This document shows, one piece after another, positions 51,149 to 58,975 of a DNA stretch of 64,000 nucleotides; the stretch's first letter is position 1, and the number at the start of each line of letters is the position of its first letter. The notes below the pieces were generated by a model. The model did not search any database and had not been told where the DNA came from. It saw only the letters and a program-made list of their open reading frames with translations. Origin of the DNA: Microbacterium marinilacus (lineage in GTDB: Bacteria; Actinomycetota; Actinomycetes; Actinomycetales; Microbacteriaceae); NCBI RefSeq assembly GCF_019753765.1, contig NZ_JAIJZW010000009.1, forward strand, positions 62,001 to 126,000, given 5' to 3'. The position numbers were made by a program, and so were the translations under genes.

Positions 51149-52207
51149 TCACTCGACCAGGTCGAGCTCGATCCACTGGGTGGGGTCGCCGTCGTCGACC
51201 ATCCCGGCGCCGTTGAGGATCTCGTAGGATCCGGTCCACTCGTCCATGCTGTTCTGCAGCAGCGGGGTCGAGCCGTCGCCGATCCACGCGGTCGTGCGCA
51301 GCGTCTCGAGAGCCGCCTTCGCGATCGCGTCGTCCTGCAGGTTGGCGAAGCTGTACTTGCTGCGCAGGATCTCGAGGGTCTCGTCGAGATCCTCGTCGTC
51401 GATCATGAACTGCACCGCCTCCTTGATGGCGGCGAGGAACGCCTTCACGGTCTCGGGGCTCTGCTCGAGGTACTCGGGCGTCGCCACGTACGTCTGCACG
51501 TCGGGCGTGCCGTCGAGCCCGGCGGGGCTGGTGACGGCGTCGTCGTTCGCCGCGGCGATCGCCTCGGCGGTGTCGAGGCTCACGATGTAGCCGTCGAGCT
51601 GGCCCGCCCGCACGAGGTCGAAGGTGGCGGGCCCGACGCCGACCACCTGGCGGTCGACCGACTCGGGGTCGACGCCGGCATCGGCCAGGGCGAGGTCGAG
51701 CATCTTCTCGCTCGTGCCCCCGACCGAGCCCATGCCGAGCGTGGTGCCCTCCAGGTCGGCGGCCGACTCGATCGGGTTCGACTCGTGCGACACGACCTGC
51801 AGGATGCTGTTGTGCATCATGGTGCCGACGGCCGTGATGGGCTGGCCGTCCACCATCGGGGGCATCGAGTCGACCGTGCTGAGACGTGTCACCTGCGCGG
51901 CGCCGCCCAGCACGCTCTGGATGGCGACCGGCGTGCCGTTCACGGGCTCCAGCGTGACGTCCAGACCGTGCTTCTCGAAGAAGCCCCCCGCGTCGGCCAT
52001 CATCTCGGGCGCGAAGGTGAGCGACTCGAGCGGCAGGAAGCTCACGTACGTGAGCGCCACCGGGTCGCCCGAGCCCGGGTCGCCGCCGGATGACGCTGCA
52101 CCACCCCCGTCCGCGCAGGCCGAGAGCGCGAGCGCCGCGGCGGCGAGGCCGGTGCCGACCACGGCGCGCAGGCGCGCACGGCGGTCACGGGGGAAAGGTG
52201 AGGTCAT
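51149..52207 (-). CDS. ABC transporter substrate-binding lipoprotein, NMT1/THI5-like (first copy)
   Basis: A 352-residue lipoprotein with an Arg-rich N-terminus, a hydrophobic segment and lipobox ALSAC. The mature protein has the SsuA/NMT1 pattern: LTYVSFLPLESLTFAPEMMADAGGFFEKHGLDVTLEPVNGTPVAIQSVLGGAAQVTR. I chose ATG 52207, 21 codons inside a longer reading, because GGAGGAG lies just upstream and the signal peptide then has normal length. An IclR-type box lies 88 bases upstream. It probably feeds the SsuBC-type importer encoded at 48447-50076. Its paralogue is at 61844-62887. Confidence 0.88.
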   Translation of the reverse strand: MTSPFPRDRRARLRAVVGTGLAAAALALSACADGGGAASSGGDPGSGDPVALTYVSFLPLESLTFAPEMMADAGGFFEKHGLDVTLEPVNGTPVAIQSVLGGAAQVTRLSTVDSMPPMVDGQPITAVGTMMHNSILQVVSHESNPIESAADLEGTTLGMGSVGGTSEKMLDLALADAGVDPESVDRQVVGVGPATFDLVRAGQLDGYIVSLDTAEAIAAANDDAVTSPAGLDGTPDVQTYVATPEYLEQSPETVKAFLAAIKEAVQFMIDDEDLDETLEILRSKYSFANLQDDAIAKAALETLRTTAWIGDGSTPLLQNSMDEWTGSYEILNGAGMVDDGDPTQWIELDLVE

Positions 52208-52295
52208 CGTCGAACTCCTCCTGGATCGGGCGGCCCGCCTCATCGCGGGGCTCCGTCGCCAATATCGCAACGGCGCGACGGCCCGTTCCGGATGG

Positions 52296-52311
52296 TTTCA
52301 CTCAGCGGAAA
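52296..52311. promoter_or_regulatory. Candidate IclR box 3 (upstream of binding protein 1)
   Basis: TTTCACTCAGCGGAAA matches TTTC-N6-CGGAAA exactly and extends to GGTTTC..GAAACC flanks (52294-52313). Box 88 bases before ATG 52207. Confidence 0.65.
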
Positions 52312-52340
52312 CCGGGCGCATCCGGATCTTCCCATGAACG

Positions 52341-52379
52341 GAAGCGGCCCCCTCCCGATGAGTGGGAGGGGGCCGCTTC
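52341..52379 (-). terminator. Strong hairpin terminator of the UGSC operon
   Basis: GAAGCGGCCCCCTCCC (52341-52356) and GGGAGGGGGCCGCTTC (52364-52379) form a perfect 16-base stem with a 7-base loop, just past the end of the 368-residue protein gene. Confidence 0.75.
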
Positions 52380-52394
52380 GCGGGCGTCGTCCGG

Positions 52395-53501
52395 TCAGCC
52401 CGCCTCGACCTTGCTGTTCGAGAACGGGTTCTGCCGCGGCGGGTTCAGCGTGAAGATCTCCACCACGCTCGACACCCCCGCGTTGTCGGCGCCCGCCACG
52501 ACGATCTGCACCGACGACGGATCGCTCAGCAGGGCCACGTCGTCCGGGGCGTCCGTGCCGCTGGCCGTGTCGGGCATCGAGTCGGGATGCACCGCCGAGA
52601 GGCGCCACCGCGTCTTGTGCGACAGCGCGTCCTTGCCCACCGCGGCGAGCTCGTCGCGCGAGCGCCGGGCGTGTGCGAAGACGAACTCGCGCAGGTCGTC
52701 CTTCGACCAGCCGGCGTCGGCGAACAGCTGGGCGTGCTCGGGCACCAGCACCAGCAGGGCGCTGGTGTACTCGTGGATGAGCGCACCCGTGCGGCAGATG
52801 CTGTCGACGAAGTCGAGAGCGAGCTGCTCGGGCGTCATCGTGTGCCGCGCCTCGATGTGCAGCACCGACCGGATCACGAAGGCGGTGACCACGCTGTCGG
52901 ACGCCTCGAAGCCCGACTCGGTGTGCAGGCCGGGCCACGGGCTCTGCTCCTCGTTCTCGCCGATCAGCGCCGAGTACTTCGAGGGGTTGCCCTGGGTGGC
53001 CTGGTCGAGCTTGTGCGGGCGCAGGCCGAACACGTTGATGCAGCCGAGCCGGATCGCCCGTCCGATCGTCGCGTTGGCGCGGTGACCCGAGCCGTAGATG
53101 TTGCCTCGGCTGTTGACGCCGAGCTGCTCGCGGGCCGGTCCGTTCAGCACCAGGAACGGCGCGGTGCCGGTGGTGGACTGCCAGATGCCGCGGGCCGGGT
53201 GCGGCTCCTTCGCGATCGCCTCCCAGGCGGCGACCACCACCGGGAAGTACTCGGGACGGCAGCCCGCGAGCGCGGCGTTGATCGCGGCGAGACGCACCGT
53301 CATGTCGCGGTTCAGGTGCGCGATGCGGAACAGCACCTCGTCGGGGGCGCGCGTCGTGGTCGCGAGGAAGTCCTGCAGCAGCGACTCGGTGACGGGGACG
53401 ACCGGCAGGCCGTCCGTCCACTCGTTCACCCAGTAGTGCTCCTGCGCCTCGCGCACCTGGTCGGCGTCGACCTCGGCCGGGGAGTCGGTGATCGTGCTCA
53501 T
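52395..53501 (-). CDS. Unrecognised 368-residue protein paired with a UGSC-family protein
   Basis: I do not recognise this family. It is soluble, without signal peptide or membrane segments. Notable stretches are an N-terminal EHYWVNEWTDGLPVVPVTESL, FRIAHLNRDMTVRLAAINAALAGCRPEYFPVVVAAWEAI, GSGHRANATIGRAIRLGCINVFGLRP, and a C-terminal hydrophilic half with HIEARHTMTPEQLALDFVDSICRTG. Three Cys (AGCRP, LGCIN, SICRTG) are spread out. The gene starts 12 bases after the UGSC gene and ends before a strong terminator, so the two form one operon. An enzyme acting with the Cys-Gly-Ser-Cys protein is a guess. Confidence 0.75.
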   Translation of the reverse strand: MSTITDSPAEVDADQVREAQEHYWVNEWTDGLPVVPVTESLLQDFLATTTRAPDEVLFRIAHLNRDMTVRLAAINAALAGCRPEYFPVVVAAWEAIAKEPHPARGIWQSTTGTAPFLVLNGPAREQLGVNSRGNIYGSGHRANATIGRAIRLGCINVFGLRPHKLDQATQGNPSKYSALIGENEEQSPWPGLHTESGFEASDSVVTAFVIRSVLHIEARHTMTPEQLALDFVDSICRTGALIHEYTSALLVLVPEHAQLFADAGWSKDDLREFVFAHARRSRDELAAVGKDALSHKTRWRLSAVHPDSMPDTASGTDAPDDVALLSDPSSVQIVVAGADNAGVSSVVEIFTLNPPRQNPFSNSKVEAG

Positions 53502-53513
53502 CTGCGTGTCCCC

Positions 53514-54050
53514 TCAGTCCTCGACGCCCAGGATGCGGACGATCTCCGGGACCACCTGACGGGCGCGCTCGCGCACCTCGTCGCCCGACAGGCTCGCCAT
53601 CGGGTGCTGCACCGCGGCGAAGTCGAAGCCGGGGAAGCCCTGCACCGTCGCCATCGCCTGCCCCGACGGGTAGAACGCCGAGGACACGATGCTGACGGTC
53701 GGCACGCCGGCGCGCTCGAACAGGATGCCGTCGGCCACGGTGGCCGCGCTGCACGAGCCGCAGTCGCCGACCGCGGTCACGACGATGTCGGAGTCGGCCA
53801 CGATCTGCTCGAGCAGCTCCTCCTTCACCGGGGTGCCGAAGTAGTCCTTGGTGTAGAGCCGGGCGGCGCCCGCCCCGTACTGCTCCTTCAGGAGCTTCGA
53901 GATCTCCTCCAGCAGCTGTGTGGCGTTCACCTTGGTGTTGTCGAGCAGGCCGACCGAGAGCCCGCGCAGGCTCGTCGGCCGGGGCGAGAGCGTGCTCTCA
54001 TCGGATCGCTCGTCCATCCCGGTGGGATCGAGCAGGGCTTCCATCGTCAT
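53514..54050 (-). CDS. UGSC-family protein, cysteine variant
   Basis: A 178-residue protein with the family's core motif at residues 97-100 in the form Cys-Gly-Ser-Cys (VVTAVGDCGSCSAATVADG). In selenoprotein members the first position is selenocysteine. The surrounding VADSDIVVTAVG and later GVPTVSIVSSAFYPSGQAMA complete a Rossmann-like pattern. No in-frame TGA is needed, so no selenocysteine is used here. The N-terminal 30 residues look like a variable extension. GGAGG sits six bases before ATG 54050, and an IclR-type box 152 bases upstream. The biochemical role of the family is not established. Confidence 0.78.
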   Translation of the reverse strand: MTMEALLDPTGMDERSDESTLSPRPTSLRGLSVGLLDNTKVNATQLLEEISKLLKEQYGAGAARLYTKDYFGTPVKEELLEQIVADSDIVVTAVGDCGSCSAATVADGILFERAGVPTVSIVSSAFYPSGQAMATVQGFPGFDFAAVQHPMASLSGDEVRERARQVVPEIVRILGVED

Positions 54051-54202
54051 CGCGGTACCTCCACACTGAGTTGCTGTCCGACCGGACCGTCGTCGGCCGG
54101 TTCGCTGCCCGCGGCGCCCCTGTCGACGCCGGTCGCAGGCCGCCGGGCGTGCGGGCGGCCAGCGTCAGTGAAGCACCGCGCCCGCGGCACCGCGCCCGCG
54201 TT

Positions 54203-54218
54203 TTTCGGCGTGCGGAAA
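54203..54218. promoter_or_regulatory. Candidate IclR box 4 (upstream of the UGSC operon)
   Basis: TTTCGGCGTGCGGAAA matches TTTC-N6-CGGAAA exactly. It lies in the 291-base gap between the transglutaminase gene and the UGSC gene; nothing else was recognised in that gap. Confidence 0.65.
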
Positions 54219-54341
54219 TCCGGGCGGCGCCCCGCCCCGCGCGGGCAGATCGGCCCGCGACGGTCGTCCTCGGGCGGATCCTCGCCGTTCTCGACCGATT
54301 CGCCCGCTCTCAGGCGGAGGAAGCGAGCGCGCGCCGGCGGG

Positions 54342-55187
54342 TCAGGCCTCGCGGGTGATGGTGACCGTGACGTAGAGCTCGCTCTTGAACGGCCCGGCGT
54401 ACACGCCGCGCAGCGGCGGCACGTCGTTGTAGTCGCGGCCGTGCCCGACGCTCACGTGGCGGTCGCCGATCTCGACGCCGTTCGTGGGGTCCCAGCCCTG
54501 CCATCCGCCGGCCCACCACTCGATCCACGCGTGGGACTCGCCCGTGACGGGCTCGCCGATGTCGGCGTCCGGTCGCGGGTGCAGGTAGCCGGACACGTAG
54601 CGGGCGGGCACGCCGACGGAACGCAGCGCTCCGAGCGCGATGTGCGTGATGTCCTGGCAGACGCCCTTGCGCGCCTCCCACGCCTCCGCGGCGGTGGACT
54701 GCACCCCGGTCACGCCGGGCATGTACTCCACCGCCTCTCCGATGGCCGCGGCGATCTCCTGGGCCGCCTCGCTCGGGTTGTCGTGGCGGTCGGCGATGAC
54801 CCGCGCGATCTCGGCCACCTCGGCGTGCGGCCGAGTGCGGTCGGTCTGCCCGCGCAGCTCGACCGTGTCGATCGACCGATCCGCGTCGGCAGCGAGCCGG
54901 TCCCACGTGATGTCCGGATGCCGCACCGGGCGCGGTCTCACCTCCACCAGGCTGCGCGACACGATCCTCAGCTCCTCGTGCGGCGACAGCACGTCGAACG
55001 ACGTCACGCGCGTGCCGAAGTAGTCGACGTAGGCGTTCACGGCGGCCGCCGGATGGATGTCGAGCCCGGACGACAGCACGAACTGGCTGTCGGTCACGCC
55101 CGGCAGCATCCGCGCCTCGTTGTAGGACGCGGTCACCGCTCCGGCGTAGCGGAAGCCGGTCTCGTGCTCGATCCGCAGGCGCTTCAC
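54342..55187 (-). CDS. Transglutaminase-like family protein
   Basis: A 281-residue transglutaminase-fold protein of the type found with circularly permuted ATP-grasp and alpha-E proteins. An N-terminal beta-sandwich (EHETGFRYAGAVTASYNEARMLP) precedes the core with the catalytic Cys in WEARKGVCQDITHIALGALRS, His in GESHAWIEWWAGG and Asp in GWDPTNG. It probably acts as a peptidase or amide-processing enzyme on the product of the ATP-grasp partner. It follows the alpha-E gene by 25 bases. Confidence 0.9.
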   Translation of the reverse strand: MKRLRIEHETGFRYAGAVTASYNEARMLPGVTDSQFVLSSGLDIHPAAAVNAYVDYFGTRVTSFDVLSPHEELRIVSRSLVEVRPRPVRHPDITWDRLAADADRSIDTVELRGQTDRTRPHAEVAEIARVIADRHDNPSEAAQEIAAAIGEAVEYMPGVTGVQSTAAEAWEARKGVCQDITHIALGALRSVGVPARYVSGYLHPRPDADIGEPVTGESHAWIEWWAGGWQGWDPTNGVEIGDRHVSVGHGRDYNDVPPLRGVYAGPFKSELYVTVTITREA

Positions 55188-55212
55188 GTCCGTCTCCTCT
55201 CGCGAGACCGGT

Positions 55213-56145
55213 TCACGACAGCTCTCCGATCCACGTCGTCTCCGCCTGCGTCGGGAAGAAGCGCTGCCGGATGGCCTCCGACGCCTCGCGCGTCACCTGC
55301 TGCACCCGCTCCATGTGCTCGGGCAGCTCGCCCAGGATCTCCTCCGTCGGCCGGTACTCCAGGTCGTTGCGGATGCGGCCCAGCGCGCGCAGCACCGCGT
55401 TCGAGTGGCCGACGCGGTCGGCGACGGGGTCGATCGCGCTCATGCACTGCTCGGCCTGCGAGATCGAGAAGATGATGGACCGAGGGAACAGCCGGTCCAG
55501 CAGCAGGAACTCGGCGGCGTTCTTCGCGCTGGGCATCCGTCGATAGGTGCGCAGGTACGGCTCGTACGCGCCGCACGAGCGGAGGATCGTCGTCCACGAC
55601 GGCCCGGATGCCTCGGTCAGCGACCGCGTCGCGAGAAGACGGGCGGTCATGTCGGTCCGCTCGATGCTGCGGCCCAGCGTGAAGAACTGCCACGACTCGT
55701 CTCGGCTCGTCGACGAGTCGGCGATCCCCACGGTGAGGGCCGCGCGCTTGCGCACCCACTGGAAGAAGTCGTGCGCCTTCTCGGCCTGCAGCCGTCGCGG
55801 CATCTGGGCGCGGGTCGTGTTGAGGCACTCCCACAGCTCCGTGGACACGATCTCCCGTGCCCGGCGGGCGTTCTCCCGCGCCGCGCTCAGGGAGTAGGCG
55901 ATGCTCGGCGCCGTCGTGCGGTCCACCGCCAGGTGCTCGAGCACGTCCCCGCGGCGCACGGTCCCGGTCCCCGGCGGGGCGGGCGCGCCCATCACCGCCA
56001 GCAGCGACCTGCACGCGGTGTCCTCGTCGATCCACGGGTCCTCGAGCAGCAGCTGCAGATGCACGTCCAGGATGCGCGCGGTGCCGTCGCTGCGCTCGAT
56101 GTACCGGCCGATCCAGAACAGGGACTCGGCGATCCGGCTCAGCAT
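55213..56145 (-). CDS. Alpha-E domain protein
   Basis: A 310-residue all-helical protein of the alpha-E family, starting MLSRIAESLFWIGRYIERSDGTARILDVHLQLLL, the typical signature, followed by many amphipathic helices (TEASGPSWTTILRSCGAYEPYLRTYRRMPS). Biochemical role not established. It is consistently found with a circularly permuted ATP-grasp protein and a transglutaminase, as here. The start chosen lies 7 bases inside the ATP-grasp gene, so translation is probably coupled. Confidence 0.9.
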   Translation of the reverse strand: MLSRIAESLFWIGRYIERSDGTARILDVHLQLLLEDPWIDEDTACRSLLAVMGAPAPPGTGTVRRGDVLEHLAVDRTTAPSIAYSLSAARENARRAREIVSTELWECLNTTRAQMPRRLQAEKAHDFFQWVRKRAALTVGIADSSTSRDESWQFFTLGRSIERTDMTARLLATRSLTEASGPSWTTILRSCGAYEPYLRTYRRMPSAKNAAEFLLLDRLFPRSIIFSISQAEQCMSAIDPVADRVGHSNAVLRALGRIRNDLEYRPTEEILGELPEHMERVQQVTREASEAIRQRFFPTQAETTWIGELS

Positions 56146-57845
56146 GGTCCGGCCTCCGCATCCGATCCATCTGCAGGCAGTGAGCGACCCTGCTGCTGCT
56201 GCTGCTGCTCGCTCTGCGACGCCGGGCCGGACGGATCGTGCGGCGAGTGCGCCGGCGCGTCCTGCTCCTCGTACACGACCGGGATCGCCGAGGTCACGGT
56301 CGCGGCCTGGTCGGCCACCAGGCCGGCGAGGCCCGTGCCCTGCCCGTACTCCACGTGGCCGGGTGCGGTGCCGCCGACCACCCAGGTGTCCTTCGATCCG
56401 CCGCCCTGGCTCGAGTTGACCACCAGCTGTCCCTCGGGCAGCGCGACACGGGTGAGCCCGCCCGGCAGCACCCAGACGTCCGAGCCGTCGTTCACCGCGA
56501 AGGGCCGCAGATCGGCGTGGCGCGGGCGCATCCCGTCCGACACCATCGTCGGGATCGTGGAGAGCATCACGACCGGCTGGGCGATCCAGCCGCGCGGATC
56601 GGCGATCAGCCGCCGCCGCAGCCGATCGAGCTCGGCGGGTGACGCGTCCGGCCCCACCACCAGGCCCTTGCCGCCCGACCCGTCCACGGGCTTCACGACC
56701 AGCTCGCCGAGGCGGTCGAGCACCTCCTCCAGGGCCCCGGGATCCTCCAGGCGCCAGGTGTCGACGTTCTTCAGCACCGGCTCCTCGTTCAGGTAGTACC
56801 GGATCAGGTCGGGCACGTAGGTGTAGAGCAGCTTGTCGTCGGCGACGCCGTTGCCGACCGCGTTGCAGATCGCCACGTTGCCCAGCCGGGCCGCCAGCAT
56901 CAGGCCGGGCGCCCCCAGCATCGAGTCGGCGCGGAACTGCAGCGGGTCGAGGAAGTCGTCGTCCACCCGGCGGTAGATCACGTCGACCCTGCGCAGGCCC
57001 CGGGTCGTGCGCATGTACACCTTGCCGCCGGTGCACGTCAGGTCGTGCCCCTCCACCAGCTCGACGCCCATCAGGCGCGCGAGGAGGGTGTGCTCGAAGT
57101 ACGCCGAGTTGTACACGCCCGGGGTCAGCAGCACGACGTTGGGCTCCTCGATGCCCGGCGGGGCGGCGGCCTTCAGGGCCGCGAGCAGCCGGTTGGGGTA
57201 CTCGCCCACCGGGCGCACCCGCATCGAGACGAACAGCTCCGGCAGGGTCTGAGCCATCACCCGGCGGTTGGAGATGACGTAGCTGACGCCGCTCGGCACC
57301 CGCACGTTGTCCTCGAGCACGCGCATCTCGCCGTGCTCGTCGCGGATCAGGTCGATGCCGGCCACCTGGATCCGCACCCCGTTCGACGGCTGGATGCCCG
57401 CCGCCTGGCGATAGAAGTGCTGCGACGAGGCGATCAGCGCTGCCGGAAGCAGCCCGTCGCTCACGCAGTACCGGTGTCCGTAGACGTCGTCGAGGAACGC
57501 CTCCAGGGCCCTCACGCGCTGCTTCACGCCCGCCTCCACGTGCGCCCACTCGTCGTACGCGATCACGCGCGGGACCGGGTCGATGGGGAAGGGCCTCTCC
57601 TCGCCGGCGAAGTCGAACGTCACCCCCTGGGCGAGATAGCTCGACGCGAGCGACTCGGTGCGTCCGCGCAGCTCGTCCTGGGTCATCCGGGCCAGCGCCT
57701 GATAAAGCTCGCGGTAGGCGGCACGTGCCTCAGCGGTGTCGCCCGACGACGCCGGATGGCCGAACATCTCGTCGAAGGCCGGCATGCCCTGGGCGGTCTT
57801 GCGCGGCGCGAGGGTGGAGCCGTAGCCGTCGAACAGGTCTCCCAT
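56139..57845 (-). CDS. Circularly permuted type 2 ATP-grasp protein
   Basis: A 568-residue ATP-grasp enzyme of the circularly permuted group, expected to form amide or peptide-like bonds using ATP. Family stretches seen are FDEMFGHPASSGDTAEARAAYRELYQAL, FPIDPVPRVIAYDEWAHVEAGVKQRVRALEAFLDDVYG, RVLEDNVRVPSGVSYVISNRR and VVKPVDGSGGKGLVVG, the phosphate-binding glycine loop. The C-terminus holds six consecutive glutamines encoded by a CTG-type repeat and looks like a disordered tail. It heads the operon ATP-grasp, alpha-E, transglutaminase. A TACGCT box six bases before the ATG indicates a leaderless start. Confidence 0.92.
   Translation of the reverse strand: MGDLFDGYGSTLAPRKTAQGMPAFDEMFGHPASSGDTAEARAAYRELYQALARMTQDELRGRTESLASSYLAQGVTFDFAGEERPFPIDPVPRVIAYDEWAHVEAGVKQRVRALEAFLDDVYGHRYCVSDGLLPAALIASSQHFYRQAAGIQPSNGVRIQVAGIDLIRDEHGEMRVLEDNVRVPSGVSYVISNRRVMAQTLPELFVSMRVRPVGEYPNRLLAALKAAAPPGIEEPNVVLLTPGVYNSAYFEHTLLARLMGVELVEGHDLTCTGGKVYMRTTRGLRRVDVIYRRVDDDFLDPLQFRADSMLGAPGLMLAARLGNVAICNAVGNGVADDKLLYTYVPDLIRYYLNEEPVLKNVDTWRLEDPGALEEVLDRLGELVVKPVDGSGGKGLVVGPDASPAELDRLRRRLIADPRGWIAQPVVMLSTIPTMVSDGMRPRHADLRPFAVNDGSDVWVLPGGLTRVALPEGQLVVNSSQGGGSKDTWVVGGTAPGHVEYGQGTGLAGLVADQAATVTSAIPVVYEEQDAPAHSPHDPSGPASQSEQQQQQQGRSLPADGSDAEAGPC
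56191..56208 (-). repeat. (CTG)6-type trinucleotide repeat coding for polyglutamine
   Basis: Six tandem TGC/CTG units on the plus strand, read as CAG on the minus strand, give six Gln in the C-terminal tail of the ATP-grasp protein. The run could vary between strains. Confidence 0.7.
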
Positions 57846-57851
57846 GGGCTG

Positions 57852-57857
57852 AGCGTA
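57852..57857 (-). promoter_or_regulatory. -10 box of the leaderless ATP-grasp operon promoter
   Basis: TACGCT on the minus strand ends six bases before ATG 57845. Confidence 0.6.
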
Positions 57858-57913
57858 GTGCTGGGGGTGTTGCGCGGATGTTTCCTGACGTGTCCGGGTG
57901 TTTCGGTGCGATC

Positions 57914-57919
57914 TAGGCT
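57914..57919 (+). promoter_or_regulatory. -10 box of the leaderless lipoate-ligase-like gene
   Basis: TAGGCT ends six bases before ATG 57926. It shares the 80-base divergent region with the ATP-grasp promoter. Confidence 0.6.
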
Positions 57920-57925
57920 GGAGGC

Positions 57926-58975
57926 ATGCACGGCGAATACAAGGTGCCCGGGGGCAAGCTCGTGGTCGTCGACCTGGAGGTCGCGGACGGCAGGATCGAC
58001 GGGTTCCATCTCGCCGGCGACTTCTTCCTCGAGCCCGACGACGCGCTGCTGGACATCAACGCCGCTGTGAACGGGCTGCCCGAGACCGCCGACGTGCCCA
58101 CGATCGCCGCGGCCGTGCGGTCCGCGCTGCCCGACGGCGCCCAGCTGCTCGGCTTCACCCCCGAGGCCGTCGGCACCGCGGTGCGGCGCGCGCTGGTCAC
58201 GGCGTCCGCGTGGAGCGACTTCGAGTGGGAGGTCGTCGACGATCCCGCGGTGTCTCCGCGCATGAACCTCGCGCTCGACGAGGTGCTCACCGGTCGCGTG
58301 GGGGCCGGGCTCCGCAAGCCGACGCTGCGCATCTGGGAGTGGGACGAGTCGGCCGTCGTCATCGGCTCGTTCCAGTCGTACCGCAACGAGGTCGACCCGG
58401 ACGGCGCCGCCCGGCACGGCTTCGAGGTCGTGCGCAGGATCTCCGGCGGCGGCGCGATGCTCATGGGCGCCGGCCAGATCATCACCTACTCGCTCTACGT
58501 GCCGGCGTCGCTGGTCGCCGGGCTCACGTTCGCCGACTCCTACGCGTTCCTCGACGACTGGGTGCTGCAGGCGCTGCGCTCACTCGGCATCGATGCGACC
58601 TATCAGCCGCTCAACGACATCGCGAGCCCCTCGGGCAAGATCGGCGGCGCCGCCCAGAAGCGCCTGGCGGGCGGCGGGGTGCTGCACCACGCGACGCTCA
58701 GCTACGACATCGACGGCGAGGTCATGACGCAGGTGCTGCGCATCGGCCGCGAGAAGCTCAGCGACAAGGGCACCGCGTCCGCCGCGAAGCGCGTCGACCC
58801 GCTGCGCAGCCAGACCGGAATGCCCCGCCGCGAGATCATCGACCGGCTGATCCAGTCGTTCCAGGAGTTCACGGGCGCCGCCAAGGGCACGATCCAGCCC
58901 GACGAGTACGCCGAGGCCGAGGCGCTGGTCGAGTCGAAGTTCGCGACCGACGCGTGGCTGCACCGGGTCCCTTGA
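57926..58975 (+). CDS. Lipoate--protein ligase A family protein
   Basis: A 349-residue protein of the LplA/LipB fold. The core (about residues 105-270) has MNLALDEVLTG, WEWDESAVVIGSFQ, VVRRISGGGAMLMGAGQITYS-like lipoyl/adenylate-binding residues and the Lys in GKIGGAAQKRLAGGGVLHHATL. An extra N-terminal domain of about 90 residues resembles the small accessory LplA domain, here placed first. It attaches lipoate or a related acyl group to carrier domains of oxo-acid dehydrogenases or glycine cleavage protein H. The next gene overlaps by four bases. Confidence 0.87.
   Translation: MHGEYKVPGGKLVVVDLEVADGRIDGFHLAGDFFLEPDDALLDINAAVNGLPETADVPTIAAAVRSALPDGAQLLGFTPEAVGTAVRRALVTASAWSDFEWEVVDDPAVSPRMNLALDEVLTGRVGAGLRKPTLRIWEWDESAVVIGSFQSYRNEVDPDGAARHGFEVVRRISGGGAMLMGAGQIITYSLYVPASLVAGLTFADSYAFLDDWVLQALRSLGIDATYQPLNDIASPSGKIGGAAQKRLAGGGVLHHATLSYDIDGEVMTQVLRIGREKLSDKGTASAAKRVDPLRSQTGMPRREIIDRLIQSFQEFTGAAKGTIQPDEYAEAEALVESKFATDAWLHRVP

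Noticed and set aside
53514..54050. Possible selenocysteine use in the UGSC-family protein
   Set aside because: The motif position is encoded by a cysteine codon, with no in-frame TGA, so no recoding is needed.
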